The notes beneath the pieces were generated by a model that saw only the letters and a program-made list of their open reading frames with translations, was not told where the DNA came from and did no database searches. Below are positions 35,717 through 46,348 of a stretch of DNA of 64,000 nt, in pieces. The DNA comes from Puccinellia tenuiflora. Its lineage: Eukaryota > Streptophyta > Magnoliopsida > Poales > Poaceae. How positions within the stretch are numbered: the stretch's first letter is position 1; every line of letters begins with the position of its first letter. The translations under genes were made by a program, and so were the position numbers. The stretch is taken from contig QRDG01000919.1 in NCBI GenBank assembly GCA_012064385.1, forward strand, positions 1 through 64,000, read 5' to 3'.

Positions 35717-38604
35717 TGTGTGATTTCCCCGACGTCTTTCCTGAAGAATTACCTGGCATGCCACCTGATTGAAGTGTGGAGTTTGTCATCGACTTGGTTC
35801 CGGGAACTGCTCCGATTTCCAAATGGCCTTACCGCATGCCGGCGGAAGAATTGACTGAGCTAAAAAAACAACATGATGAGCTGAGGGAGAAGGAATTCTT
35901 TCGGCCTAGTAGTTCACCCTGGGGTTGCCCTGTCATCTTTGTCAAGAAGAGGGATTCTAATGTTCCTCGTCTGGTTGTTGATTATCGGCCTCTGAATTCA
36001 GTAACCATCAAGAACAAGTACCCTATTCCCCGGATACTTGACCTTTTCGATCAGCTAGCTGGTGCAACTGTATTCTCCAAGATGGTTCCGAGGTCAGGTT
36101 ACCATCAGATCAAGATCAGGAAGGAGGATATTCCGAAGACAGCTTTCACTACCCGTTATGGTTTATACGAGTATACCATCATGTCCTTTGGTCTCAGCAA
36201 TGCCCCGGCTACCTTCATGAGGCTTATGAAATCCATCTTCCATGAGTACCTCGACAAATTCGTCATAATATACATTGATGACATCCTCATTTACTCCAAA
36301 ACCGACGTAGAGCATGATGAGCATCTTCGACTAGTTTTGACAAAGATTCGTGATCATCGCCTCTATGCTAAGTTCTCCAAGTTTGAGTTCTGGTTGAAGG
36401 AACTCGTCTTCCTAGGTCATATGGTGTCAGCTGCTAGAGTAGCTGTTATACCTGACAAAATTCAGTCAATTCTGGATTGGGCGACTCCCAAGTCGGTCAA
36501 AGACATCCGTAGCTTCCTTGGATTGGCGGGTTATTACCGCCGATTCATCGAGGGCTTTTCCAAGATAGCCAAGGCATTGACCGACCTTCTCAAGAAAGAT
36601 AAGAAGTTCATATGGACGGACAAAGCGGAAGAGAGCTTCCAAACCCTCAAGGTCAAACTCACGACTACCCCTGTACTTGTCCTTCCGTACACCATCAAGG
36701 ACTTTGTCGTCTTCTGTGATGCCTCTCTACACGGCTTGGGTTGTGTGCTGATGCAAGAAGGCCATGTGGTAGCCTATGCCTCTCGCCAACTCAAACCGCA
36801 TGAACACAATTACCTAACTCATGATCTAGAGCTTGCTGCCGTGGTTCATGCTCTGAAGCAATGGAGACCCTACCTGTTGGGCAACCGTTGCGAGATTTTC
36901 TCGGATCACCAGAGTCTGAAGTATCTCTTCACCCAGCCCGATCTGAATCTCCGACATAGAAGATGGTTGGAGTTAATCAAAGACTATGATGTGACCCTCA
37001 ATTACCAGCCTGGCAAGGCAAATGTCGTTGCAGATGCGCTGAGTCGCAAGTCTTATTGCAACACCCTGATGGTTGAGAGGGCTCAACCTGCTCTTCATGA
37101 GGAATTCGTCCGTTTGAATCTGGAGATTGTTCCCTCCGGATATCTAGCAAAATTAGAGATCAAATCCACTCTTGAGGATGAGATCAAGGCAGCCCAGCAG
37201 CAGGATGCTGATATCCTCAAAATCAAAGAGAAAATAGCTTGTGGGAAGGCTAATTGTTTTTCTGTTGATGACAACGGTGTTGTCTACTTTGGTATCCGTC
37301 TGGTGGTGCCCAAGAGTGAGAATACCAAAGAATTGATACTCTCAGAAGCTCATGAATCACCCATGTCCATTCATCCGGGTAGTACCAAGATGTACCAAGA
37401 TCTCCGCCGTCAATTCTGGTGGTCTAGCATGAAGCGAGAGATTGCCGAGTATGTCACTGAATGCGACGTCTGTCGCCGTGTGAAGGCTGAACATCAAAAG
37501 CCAGTGGGTACTCTTCGCCCAATAGCTATTCCCGAGTGGAAATAGGATGAAGTTGGCATGGACTTCATTACTGGATTTTCAAACTCTCAAAAGGGAAATA
37601 ATGCCATATGGGTAGTCATCGACCGTCTGTCCAAGGTCGCTCACTTCCTTCTGGTTCGTGACGATATTCGAGGAAGCCAACTTGCTGATTTGTATATGGC
37701 CCGGATTGTCCCTTGGCATGGGGTTCCACTGAGGATCATCTCAGATCGTGGAAGCCTATTTGTGTCCAAGTTCTGGCAGAGCTTCCAAATTGCTATGGGC
37801 ACCCGTCTCAACTTCAGTACGGCTTATCATCCTCAGACTGATGGTCAGACTGAAAGGGTAAACCAAGTTCTAGAGGACATGCTTTGTGCATGTGTCATCT
37901 CCTTCGGTAAAGGTTGGGAAAAGTATCTTCCCCTCGCCGAGTTCTCCTACAACAATAGCTATCAAGCTAGTCTGCTGATGGCTCCATTTGAGGTTCTCTA
38001 TGGACGAAAATGTCGAACTCCGCTAAATTGGTCTGAAACCGGAGAGAGGCCACTCTTCGGTCCTGATGTGATCAATGAGGCTGAAGAAAAGGTTCGTATC
38101 ATTCGAGAGAATCTGAAGATTGCTCAGTCCAGGCAGAAGAGCTACTATGATAAACATCATCAGGAGGTTCACTATGAAATTGGTGACAAAGCCTATCTTC
38201 GAGTCTCTCCCCTCCGAGGCGTTCGCCGTTTCGGGATCAAGGGAAAATTGGCACCTCGCTTTGTTGGTCCTTTCACTATCCTGGGTAAGCGAGGTGATCT
38301 CTCCTATCAGCTCGAGCTCCCAGAGAATTTCCCGGATGTGCATGATGTGTTCCATGTCTCTCAACTCCGTCGTTGCTTCAAAGATCCTATTCGTGGGGTT
38401 GATCATGAAGTGTTGGACATTCAGGAGGATCTGACTTACCGTGAGCATCCTGTCCGCATCTTGGATAAAGCGGAAAGGAAGACTCGTAATCAAACCATCA
38501 AGTTCCTCAAGATCTAGTGGTCTAACCATTCCGAAGAAGAAGCGACTTGGGAACGAGAAACTAGTCTTCGTCAGGAATATCCCGCCTTTTTCACTCAAGC
38601 CTAG
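35717..38604 (+). pseudogene. RE2 pol: reverse transcriptase, RNase H, integrase with three stops
   Basis: The frame opens with DFPDVFPEELPG and then has TGA at 35770-35772. Reverse transcriptase follows with VDYRPLN and YIDDILIYS (36270-36300). The catalytic Asp of motif A is lost: SKMVPRSGYHQ near 36080 instead of the usual DL before RSGYHQ. RNase H (FCDASLHGLG, SDHQSLKYL, VVADALSRK) ends near 37050. Integrase has its HHCC finger (HESPMSIH, CDVCRR), then a TAG at 37543-37545 in place of Trp before DEVGMDF. Both later catalytic residues (IISDRG and the Glu in NQVLEDM) are kept. A third stop, TAG 38515-38517, precedes the chromovirus tail WSNHSEEEATWERE. The protein cannot be made whole, and the motif A change would disable synthesis anyway. 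Confidence 0.9.
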
Positions 38605-38625
38605 AATCGCGGGACGAGACTCCTG

Positions 38626-38641
38626 TAAGGGAGGGTAGATT
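38626..38641 (+). other. RE2 polypurine tract
   Basis: AAGGGAGGGTAGATT directly precedes the second LTR. Confidence 0.82.
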
Positions 38642-41600
38642 TGTAACAGCCCAATTTTGGTACATGAAAATATGAATAAATTTTCCACTTTTGCATTTCC
38701 TATTACATCATGGCATCTATATTTAAGTTGCTCCACATGAAATAACACTTTGGCTTTAACTATTAAATCAAGGTTGGTGAATATTATTGGACAAACAAAA
38801 TTCAAATTGAACTCTCATATTTGTCCAGGAAGTTCTAAGAATTTCAAATATGTTTGTTGCAAAAATTAATGTAATTGCCAATTCAAATAATTAAACAAAG
38901 CCCCAAAATGCATGTGAACAATTCTAAAATAATTTACACATACAATGTTTTCCAAATGGGCTGCAATTTTTATGACAGCTCCCTAATATAATATACTGGC
39001 TTTGTGAATTTTTCCAGAATTTATAAAAATGTTAAAGGCCTCAATTAAATCCATGAACCCTACTAGTTTTAAATGAAAAAAGAAAAAAAACTTAAAACTC
39101 TGACAGGTGGGACCCCCTGTCATACTCTCTCCCCTCCTCCTTCTTCCTGGCGCCACAGTGGAAACACTGCCGCCATGGACGCGCTGCCGCTGTGTCCTCC
39201 CCTGCTCCCTCGCGCCTTGGCCCCCTTGGTGGATAAGAAGGCCACCTCGGCCGCCTCTCTCTCCTAGCTCATTTTCCCCCACGAAACCCTAACCCTAACC
39301 CTAGCCCGACATGGCCGGGAGCTAGTTCGAGCCGCCGCCGCATCGCCGTCGACAGGAGCTTCCTCGGAGCCAGCTGAGCACGCCGCCGTCTCCGCCTCGT
39401 CGTCCTCGTCCTTCGGCTAGGAGGAATCGGACCCGGGAGCTTGGAATCGCCGACGCCGTCTTCTCCTTCCCCGGCACTGCCGCCGCCGCCGTTCCAGGCC
39501 ACCTCTGCCACCGCCGCGACCACCCACGCATCGAGGGTGAGCTGGCGACCCTCCTGGACACCTCCGTCCTCCTCCTCTCCCCCTAGGTCGTAAATGCCCC
39601 GTAGTCCGCCGTCGGCCGCCGCCTGTCACCGACGTACGCGTTGCTCCGGTGACCTTTAGGCAGCGGCGCCGCCCGCTTTGTGTTCCCCGTAGAACGGCGC
39701 TCCAATCACACCCTGTAGTCCGTCCCCCGCGTGCGCTCTTCGTCGGATGCGTGCTCGCCGCCGCCGGTGATCACCGCGCGTGGCCGCGCCGGTCCTGGCA
39801 CGCGCCACGGTCAAACCTGACCGTGGGCCGCCTTTCCCACGTGGATGCCATCGTGGCCACGGGCCCGGGCAGCCAGTGACCGTGGCTAGCCCACAGCCCG
39901 GTGAGAAAACGTTTCGGCCGTTTTATGAATTTAAATAAAACACAGAAAATTAATTCAAACTTTGAAATTCAATAACTTTTGACCACAACTCAGAAAAATG
40001 CAAACAATATGTCAAAATACTCAGAAAATCATATCTATCTGTTAGTGTCATTTCTATAATCAACTAAAATTACTAAATTGCCTTTAATTAATAAATACTA
40101 AAATGGCAGAATTAAATCATTGTTTAGAAAATTCATAACTTGAAGAATATTTATCCAAAATGATGAATGAGGTATCAAAATGTTCAGTAAACAATGAACT
40201 ACAAGTTTATGTCATTTGAGAGAGTTGTAGAATTAAATTTGGTGCTGTTTATAATAATTAATTAAAATGGCAGATTTAAATCACATTTTGGGAAATTCAT
40301 AACTTGATAAATAATGACTCAAAAATTATGTTTAATAGCCCAAAATGATCAGCAACTAAATGGCTTTTTAGCTATGTTAAGATCACAGCATGAAACCAAT
40401 TTTTCGTTTGATGACATTTTTGAATTAGTTAAAATGATTTAAATTGAATAACCGTTTAAATCACCATTTCTTCATCGTTAATCGAAAAATTGCAAACGAA
40501 GTACCAAAATGATTAGGAGAACAATACCTATCTAATAATGTCATTTTCATGCATGTAGAACTCATATTTTAGTACTGGACATTTTGGGTAAATGCTTAAC
40601 ACTAAGTTAAATATGGAGTTATAACCCGTTAATTGCGATAATTATTTTAGGGGTTCCATTTAACTTGTAGGACATGCCCAAGACCATTTTAGTGCATAAT
40701 TTGACCATCTCATCATGAGTGTGCATTGCACCTTTGTATTCGTGTTATTTATTTCGTTCCTGTATTGTTGTGTTTCGTTAGATTCCGGAGTCGAGGTTCC
40801 ACCACAATACCTCGACGATCCGCGCGACCAGCACTATCAGCAAGGCAAGAGCTAACCTTCTGTGCATATCTCATCCTATTAGTACAAGTATTTTCTCCAC
40901 CATAATATTGCATTCGATTCTAGAGACCACTTTTTGTCAATGTATAGAGTATCCTATAAATTGCATGTTCCCTACACCATTACCTGTTTCCCTCCTATTA
41001 ACCATAGGTTTGATATGGGCCTGAGTTAATTCATACCTGTTGTATGTTATGTTTAGCTATGCTTAGCCATGCTTATTCGAATGCTTAGTCGTCCGTTGAT
41101 TATTTCCATAATTGTGAAGTTGATGGAATGTTCGGACAGTGGTGGAAACTTGTGTTAATTAATAATTGCTAAAAGGCTTGGATGAGTTGCCATCAAGGTT
41201 GGTGGTGTTTTGTCTCATTCTTGCTGCCTAGGTGCGAGTTCTTTACCTCTTGAACCAAGACTAGCGTGCTACCATCGGTGGGGGTGTGGGCCCCTTACTA
41301 ACCAAATAACTTGTGCGGGCGTATCCAAGGGTCCTCTAGTTTGCGCTTTCCATTTGCGTGTGAGTTGACGGTGGATGATGATGACGATGATGATGATGTG
41401 ATGAGGATGGTGGTGATAGGATGTGGCGATGGGGCAGGGTGTTGAAATAGGCACTGAACTTGTCATGTCGTCACGATGACCCTTGGATAGTCTTACACGA
41501 GGTAAAGGTTTAACCGCGCCCGCCCTGCCGGCTTTCCCAGGAAGAGAGCTATTTGATCAGGCAAGGGGTCGGACGGTACCAATGGCTAAAAACAGAACAC

Positions 41601-42505
41601 CACTACAGGGTTTAATCTTTTCGAAAAGCCGTGTCCATGGTTATGGACAACTTGGGAATGGACGGTAAGATCATAGAAAACCTGAACTTAATTAAAACTT
41701 GGCAACATGTGATAAAAGGTTCATTTCCTCGAAGGTGATTCGAGGGAGTACCTTGCTGGAGATGAGTGTTGGTTCCTGGTTACTGTTGGTTCAAGGTGAA
41801 CCGAAGAAAGAAAGTTTTACTATCTTATTTGCTTTGAGAAAAACCTTCTGAGTAGTTGGTGCCATGAGTCCTAGTGTTACATGAAAGGAAAACTAGCTTT
41901 ATGCAAAAACAACTACCATACAGCCTTGAAGCCAATCAGCATCGGGCCTATATCGCCCTACTAATTCTTGCGAGTACGTCGTACTCAGCCTTGCTTTGTT
42001 GTTTATTACTTGTTTCAGAGGAGGACGTCACCGAACAGGAAGGTGGGTTCTTCATAGACATCGACGAGTAGTATGGGGTTCCCAGGTAGCAGCTTGGGAC
42101 GTCTCGGAACAGGCTGGCTGGGATATGGTATTGTAGGCCTCTTAGGCCATAATTTGGATCTTGTTGTTAGACAACTATAATTTGCTTCCGCATGATGTAA
42201 TGTTGGGTCTGTTACCTCTGATGTGATATTTGCTATCTTTCTCATTATATGAGTTGAACTATGATCTCTTTGTGTCATAGAGTCTGTGATGTGCCAGTTG
42301 TTCCGCGGTCTTGATCTCTTTATTATGCATTGATAGCTATGCAGTGTTCATGGCATGATCGAGGTGTTGCGTTGCCGATGATCCATTCCGAGCACGCCTG
42401 CCAAAGGTTTTGGCCTGGGAGTGGTAAATCCAGTAACCTTCGATTGTGTACCAAGGCATGTGGGTTACATAGTATCACTGTATAATTCCGGGGTCGGGCT
42501 TTACA
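38642..42505 (+). repeat. RE2 middle LTR (3864 bp)
   Basis: It starts TGTAACAGCCCA and ends GGGCTTTACA. It keeps a segment of about 410 bp (38722-39165) missing from the left LTR. Its telobox tract near 39285 has one unit more (AAACCCTAACCCTAACCC). It is followed by a second primer-binding site and not by a target duplication. Confidence 0.9.
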
Positions 42506-42508
42506 AAT

Positions 42509-42520
42509 TGGTATCAGAGC
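42509..42520 (+). other. RE2 primer-binding site, second copy
   Basis: TGGTATCAGAGC follows the middle LTR with the same 3-bp spacing as the first copy. This shows that the middle LTR acts as the 5' LTR of a second unit. Confidence 0.9.
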
Positions 42521-42787
42521 TGGACTGCCTGTAGGAAACCCTTCTATTGGTCGATGTCGAGTCTAGTGTTGTGAAAATTATTTATAACCTAAAAATGAGT
42601 TGTGAAAACCCTCTTAGGATTCTTTTTACTCCTTACCCAACCCGCTCCATCTCTGAGTTACCTTACCTCTATTTGTTTCACAATTGTGTCAAAGTTAAGG
42701 TTCTCGGGGTTGGGTTCTTACCGTCCAGATTAGGTCTCGAGTCTTGATTCCGTTCCTAACTTTTGAACTGTTTTGTTGTTGCTACAG

Positions 42788-43351
42788 ATGACGCGTTCAG
42801 GACTGGTTGTCCGCCTGACTCGCTGTGAGGGTGTCCGCGGGTTCCCCACCTTGTTTGCAGCTGCCTTGGCCAGCCAGGGTTGCCGGTGGTACCCCGAGTA
42901 CGTGGTGTATGAGAAGCACTTCCCCTACGGGCAGGGGCAGTTCTTCTGCGAGGCCCGTGTCCTGACTCCGGATGGAGACCGCGTTCTGCACCGGGCTGTA
43001 GGTGTGGGTTTGACCGAGGAGCAGGCTGTCCAAGAGGCTGCGTTCAACGGCCTCTCCGTGTATCACGGAAACTGTGACTACCTAGCTATTGCAGGCTCGG
43101 ATTTCTATCACTTCCTGGCGGCTGATGACGGTCTGGAGGGCTGTTACGTTGCTGTGTACTCAGACCCGGCGACTGAGCCAGATCGCAGTCACCGAGCACT
43201 TATCGAGCTGGTTAGGGCGTTGGACCTTCGTGCCCGTCAGTGGTACCTCTACACGGTGGCTGCTCGTGAGAGCCACCGGAACACGCTGATGACCTTGGAG
43301 CCGTACGTCCAGTCCGGGATGCTTCCCCAGATGCTCGTGAGAGTCCTCTAA
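42788..43351 (+). CDS. RE2 extra ORF, second copy, dsRBD-like
   Basis: This 187-residue frame starts at the ATG after GTTGCTACAG and is free of the solo LTR. Residues 17-95 follow a dsRNA-binding-fold spacing: helix FPTLFAAALASQG, strand PEYVVYEKHF, strand FFCEARVLTPDG, Gly-rich turn VGVG, and helix TEEQAVQEAAFNGLSVY. The second part (DRSHRALIELVRALDLRA, then QWYLYTVAARE) is helical and has no known motif. The frame ends in a small rearrangement near 43330, compared with the first copy, which continues with PLTMELPGYMS. The RNA-contacting Lys residues of true dsRBDs are not conserved, so binding is uncertain. The same ORF position in RE1 argues that the domain is selected. Confidence 0.6.
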   Translation: MTRSGLVVRLTRCEGVRGFPTLFAAALASQGCRWYPEYVVYEKHFPYGQGQFFCEARVLTPDGDRVLHRAVGVGLTEEQAVQEAAFNGLSVYHGNCDYLAIAGSDFYHFLAADDGLEGCYVAVYSDPATEPDRSHRALIELVRALDLRARQWYLYTVAARESHRNTLMTLEPYVQSGMLPQMLVRVL

Positions 43352-43868
43352 CGATGGAGCTGCCCGGCTACATGAGCAGTTCGTTGGTGGGTGGCACCGT
43401 TCCGCCGTGTGGACCTGCTCGAGTGCCCGTCATTTCAACACTCGCCCTCTGCGTCTCTCGGGGCGTGTCCAGCACTTCTAGGAGACAGGGTATCTGCGGG
43501 TACCTAGTATCGTATTCTTGCCTTCCTGCGTGATGTGCAAGATACCCATTATCAGTAGTGGTTGCCTTTCGAGTTGGAGTTTGTTGTATCGAACTGAATG
43601 ACTTGTATCATCCGTATTTCCCATTCGTGTAATGCGTACTAAAGCTTGTAAGCTCTTATTTGAATCACCTAATGGGTTTTATTCCGACTGGCTTATGTCT
43701 ATTGAGTTCAATTAATTTCTGCCATGTTGATGTGATGATACATGTACTTCCTCGCTCAATCTTGATGAATTGTGTCGTCCGTAGTCGCTTAGCCCGGGTC
43801 TAAGCGAATACATAATTCCTAGCCATTCGGAGATAGATAATAACTCTGTCCTTGTTCAAATCTCCAGA

Positions 43869-44730
43869 ATGGCTCCTACCCATCGTGCAGGCACAAGCGA
43901 TGCTGAGCCACCACCGCCACCCTCTATGGCAGAGGTTCTGATGGCCATCGAAGAGAACCGCATGCGCAACGAGCGTCTGCTCGAGCAGTTGGTGCAGCAG
44001 GGTGCATGGAGGAACAATGAATGCCACAATCTCACTGACTTCCTGCGGTCACAGCCTCCCACTTTCGCGTTCGCTAAGGAGCCACTGGATGCTGATGATT
44101 GGCTGCGTACCCTTGAGCGCAAGTTCACCGCCTTGCATGTTCCGGCTGCTGAGCAAGTGAACTTTGCGACCTACCTTCTGACTGGAGCCGCTGGTTCTTG
44201 GTGGGAAAGCCATGCTGCTATGTCTGCGGCTGGCCATGTGTTCACATGGGCTGAATTCCGCACTGCTTTTCGTGCCGCTTACATTCCTAAGCCCGTCATG
44301 GACCTAAAGAGGAGGGAGTTCCTGGATCTGAACCAGGGACGCATGGATGTCCAAGCTTATGGGCGGGGAGTTCAACCACCTGTCTCGCTAAGCCCCGCGG
44401 GACGTGACCAATGATGAGGACAAGCAGTATCTGTTCCGCAAGGGACTGACCCCGCGACTCCGTTATGAGCTGCTGCCCTTCAAGTTCCAGTCTTACCAGG
44501 AGCTGTATAACCAGGCTCTCACTCTGGAGCAGAGTAGGAAGGAATTGGAAGCTTCTAAGAGGCCTGCACAGGGGGACCATCAGAGCTCCTCTTCTTCTGA
44601 AGTCAAGAAGCGTAGGGTCTTCGTGCCTTACAGCGCGATGCCCCGTGCTCCTTTCATGCCAAGACCCTCAGGATTCAGGCCACCTCCGCCTCGCCCAGCT
44701 GTTTCAACCTTGGGTGCGGCTGGAACCCTC
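43869..44730 (+). pseudogene. RE2 gag, second copy, frameshifted and truncated
   Basis: The start is intact and reads MAPTHRAGTSDAEPPPPP. Codon 39 is GAG (Glu), showing that the stop in the first copy is a mutation. An extra G near 44368 (GGGCGGGGAG against GGGCGGGAG) shifts the frame after QAYGR. The shifted frame runs on from 44404 to the junction, where GTLGAAG-type sequence ends abruptly in host DNA. Zinc knuckle and protease are missing. Confidence 0.85.
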
Positions 44731-44757
44731 TAAAGAAACGACCAGCTATTGCTATAA
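44728..44757. other. Junction of truncated RE2 gag with duplicated host CACTA
   Basis: Gag runs TTGGGTGCGGCTGGAA in both copies. The first continues ATTGGCTTCG, but here CCCTCTAAAGAAACGACC follows, matching host sequence at 27902-27925. GGAA is common to both partners. Confidence 0.85.
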
Positions 44758-45330
44758 CACTACTAGGAAATAGGCTATCAGTGGCGCAGCTTTTTAGAAT
44801 TCTGTGGCGCACGGTGGGTGCGCCACAGATATCACGCCACTAAATTATTTTTCTGTGGCGCACCCCAACCATGCGCCACAGAAATATTTTTATGGCGCAT
44901 CGTCCACCATGCGCCACAGAAATATTTCTGTGGCGCACCTCCCAGCCATGCGCCACAGATAGTCTATTTTAGGTTTAAAAAAAGGGGTGCCGGACATGCG
45001 GCGCCCCTCTGGTCCTCTGGTCCTCATGCGTGCGTGGTGTTGTGTGTGTGCTGTGTGGTGTTGTGTGTGTGCGAGCTGCTCCCTGATGCCACGCTCGCCC
45101 CTGCTCCTCTCCCGACGACGGCCGCCAGCGTGTAGTAGAAACCGACCAGAGCTAGTACCGCCGCCGCTGCTGCTACGATCAATATGCCAATCATCAATCA
45201 ATCGCCCATGACACGGATCATCGACATCCGCCGAGAGCTGCGCGCATAGAAGAGAAGAGAAGAACAGATTATCAGGAGAACTCCACTCACCAACGCACCT
45301 CTCTTGTTTGTTGTTATCTAGCCGCGACCG

Positions 45331-45595
45331 ATGGAGGAGGGGAGAAATCTTGGCGGCGCCGACATGGAGGAAGACGAGGAGGAGGGGAGGCTGAACTTCG
45401 AGCCGACGGAGGACGAGCTGGTGCTGCACTACCTGCGGCCGCAGCTACGCGGGTTCGCGCCGCGGTTGCCCGACGCCGTGGTGGAGGCGGACCCCTGCGC
45501 GCTGGCGCCGTGGGAGCTGCTGGCGCGGCACGGCCTGCGCGGCGAGGGCTACTTCTTCGCGGCGCGGCACTCCCGGACCTCCCGCCCGTGTTGCA
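45331..45595 (+). pseudogene. Captured NAC-domain fragment (subdomains A-B) in the miniature CACTA
   Basis: The frame starts MEEGRNLGG and continues with FEPTEDELVLHYLRPQL and APWELLARHGL, then EGYFFAARHSR. These match the N-terminal NAC subdomains A to C start: fixed spacing of Pro-Thr-(D/E)-E-L-V, a Leu-rich helix and the PW-L and YFF motifs. The DNA-binding core of subdomains C-D is missing. After ARHSR the sequence switches to another source in a different frame. Upstream sequence (45128-45330) may be captured 5' UTR. Confidence 0.72.
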
Positions 45596-45752
45596 CACCA
45601 CCAAGCGCCTCCCGGCCCGCCTCATGTCGCTCCTCAAGCGCGCCTCCGAGGCGCGCGGGGTTCCCGCGGTGCACTTCATCACCTTCGCCGCCGCCACCAT
45701 GGCGTTCTTCCTCCACGGCCTCAAGAACCACGGGTCCGGACAGAGAGATTGA
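45569..45752 (+). pseudogene. Second captured gene fragment, unidentified
   Basis: In the third frame relative to the NAC piece, the sequence encodes LPPVLHTTKRLPARLMSLL, then ARGVPAVHFITFAAATMAFF, then stops. It is GC-rich like a host exon and unlike the flanking element. I do not recognise the gene. It could also be a shifted downstream part of the same NAC-like gene. Confidence 0.4.
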
Positions 45753-46348
45753 GAGAGGAGCGGAACGGAAAGGGGGCAGGGGTGGGGGCGCTGGGCCGAG
45801 CCATGGCAGCCGGCGGTGCTTGTGGCGGCGGCAGGGGCTCGCCGGCCCTCGTGTGTGCGTGGTGCTGTGTGTGTGTGCTGTGTGGTGGAGGAGGAAGGAG
45901 ATAAGGGAGAGAGAGAACGTGGAGCAGCAGCGGGATGGGTAGAGAGAGAATATAGATCTGGGATTTTGATTTTTCTGTGGCGACTTTCTATGGCGCACTG
46001 AGACACATGCGCCACAGAAATCAACAATTCGGTGGCGCACGTAAGGGGGTGCGCCACAGAAATGTGACTTTCTGTGACGCATCCAGCCCGGTGCGCCACA
46101 GAAAGGCACATTTCTGTGGCGCACCGGGCTGGATGCGCCACAGAAATGTGACTTTCTGTGGCGCACGCAGTCGGTGCGCCACAGAAATGTGACTTTCTGT
46201 GGCGCATTTGGTTTTGGTGCGCCACAAAATTCCAAATTTCTGTGGCGCATACAAAATAATGCGCCACAGAAATTATTTCTGTGACGCATGCATATTCCGT
46301 GCGCCACAAAAAGTGATTTCACCTATAGCCTATTTCCTAGTAGTGTAA

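Larger units (their letters stand above)
28373..44732 (+). mobile_element. RE2: chromovirus LTR retrotransposon array, LTR-internal-LTR-truncated internal
   Basis: The order is LTR (28373-31826), complete but mutated internal region (31827-38641), second LTR (38642-42505), then a second internal region that stops inside gag at about 44728. No third LTR exists. RT, RNase H, integrase and a C-terminal tail with EEEATWERE identify a Ty3/gypsy chromovirus, most like Tekay/Del. The right edge joins gag to duplicated host CACTA sequence at a GGAA microhomology. All coding parts contain stops or shifts. Confidence 0.87.
44758..46345. mobile_element. Miniature CACTA (1588 bp) carrying captured gene fragments
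   Basis: The ends are perfect inverted repeats, CACTACTAGGAAATAGG and its inverse, flanked by TAA at 44755-44757 and 46346-46348. The left host copy at 27930 has the empty site GCTATAATGCC. Both subterminal zones (44780-44970, 45970-46315) are packed with inverted units of TTTCTGTGGCGCA. The centre contains a NAC-domain fragment and a second fragment. No transposase is present. Confidence 0.92.

Noticed and set aside
38023..38805. 260-codon minus-strand frame at the end of RE2 pol
   Set aside because: It is antisense to integrase and extends into the LTR; no domain.
44780..46315. CRISPR-like regularity of CTGTGGCGCA repeats
   Set aside because: Repeats alternate in orientation and lie within CACTA termini in a plant genome; no cas genes.
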